DNA of 5,779 nt from Acidobacteriaceae bacterium. GTDB taxonomy: Bacteria > Acidobacteriota > Terriglobia > Terriglobales > Acidobacteriaceae. The stretch's first letter is position 1, and each line of letters starts with the position of its first letter. The DNA is taken from NCBI GenBank assembly GCA_027364815.1, contig DAHXOQ010000180.1, positions 274 to 6,052 of the forward strand, given 5' to 3'. The notes under the pieces are model-generated. The model made no database searches and had not been told where the DNA came from. It worked only from the letters and a program-made list of their open reading frames with translations. A program made the position numbers and the translations under genes. Shown piece by piece: positions 5,673 to 5,779 of this stretch.

Positions 5673-5777
5673 TTTTCGCCGAAGCGTGCGATGTTGCTGG
5701 TGTGGGAGAATGGTAATCCGAAGCTCCCCGAGATGTATGCGACGAAGCAGCTTAAACCTAATCCCGTGGACTTCTAG
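5673..5777 (+). CDS. C-terminal end of an unidentified plus-strand gene (partial, start missing)
   Basis: Plus-strand translation in the frame with codons at 5673, 5676 and so on reads FSPKRAMLLVWENGNPKLPE, then MYATKQLKPNPVDF and TAG at 5775-5777. The residue mix looks like real protein, and about two thirds of third codon positions are G or C. The opposite-strand frame is rich in Arg and His and looks non-coding. Its codon choice (CCT, CTT, GCG, AAG) differs from the C-ended style of purB and metX. There is no room for a start of its own, so it is the tail of a gene whose front has been lost at the junction with metY. I do not recognise the family. Confidence 0.35.
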   Translation, partial: FSPKRAMLLVWENGNPKLPEMYATKQLKPNPVDF

Positions 5778-5779
5778 GC

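Noticed and set aside
5450..5716. Open frame of 88 codons on the plus strand across the metX/metY junction
   Set aside because: It is antisense to metY, is Pro/Ser-rich, and ends inside the foreign tail in a different frame from the plausible coding one.

Overview
The window looks like chromosomal DNA from a member of the Acidobacteriota, probably the Terriglobia. This is an inference from protein style: two secreted proteins of a kind I associate with acidobacteria, a MetX with the GSCYG variant, and C-ended codons in the housekeeping genes. I ran no database search. Most genes are GC-rich; the gene at 347-844 and the spacer near 4130-4270 are visibly AT-richer.

Left part, plus strand (1-1425): the C-terminal end of adenylosuccinate lyase (purB), then a small AT-rich gene for an exported protein of unknown function, then a complete flavin prenyltransferase (ubiX). 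The exported-protein gene overlaps ubiX by ATGA, and ubiX has no visible ribosome binding site, so the two look translationally coupled.

Middle (1426-4281): ubiX converges on two minus-strand genes for exported proteins, a 298-residue protein of unknown function (1610-2506) and a 442-residue TPR-type protein (2658-3986). The convergent spacer holds a perfect 22-bp tandem duplication and two REP-like hairpins; the second can serve as a terminator for the minus strand. A strong bidirectional intrinsic terminator (2557-2590) separates the two minus-strand genes. The TPR gene has a near-consensus sigma-70 promoter about 150 nt upstream and therefore a leader of about 143 nt. A 12-nt segment just before its Shine-Dalgarno is perfectly complementary to a 12-nt segment in its own 3' UTR.

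Right part, minus strand (4282-5672): metX (homoserine O-acyltransferase), preceded 14 nt upstream by the C-terminal end of metY (O-acetylhomoserine sulfhydrylase). Together they convert homoserine to homocysteine by direct sulfhydrylation. MetY homology stops abruptly near 5672. The last 107 bp carry what looks like the C-terminal end of an unrelated plus-strand gene, so the right edge is either a real rearrangement or a chimeric contig end.

I found no CRISPR array, tRNA, rRNA or transposase gene. No evidence supports a new defence or mobile system here. The most unusual signals are the right-edge junction, the 5'/3' UTR complementarity and the palindromic elements, one of which lies inside metX.
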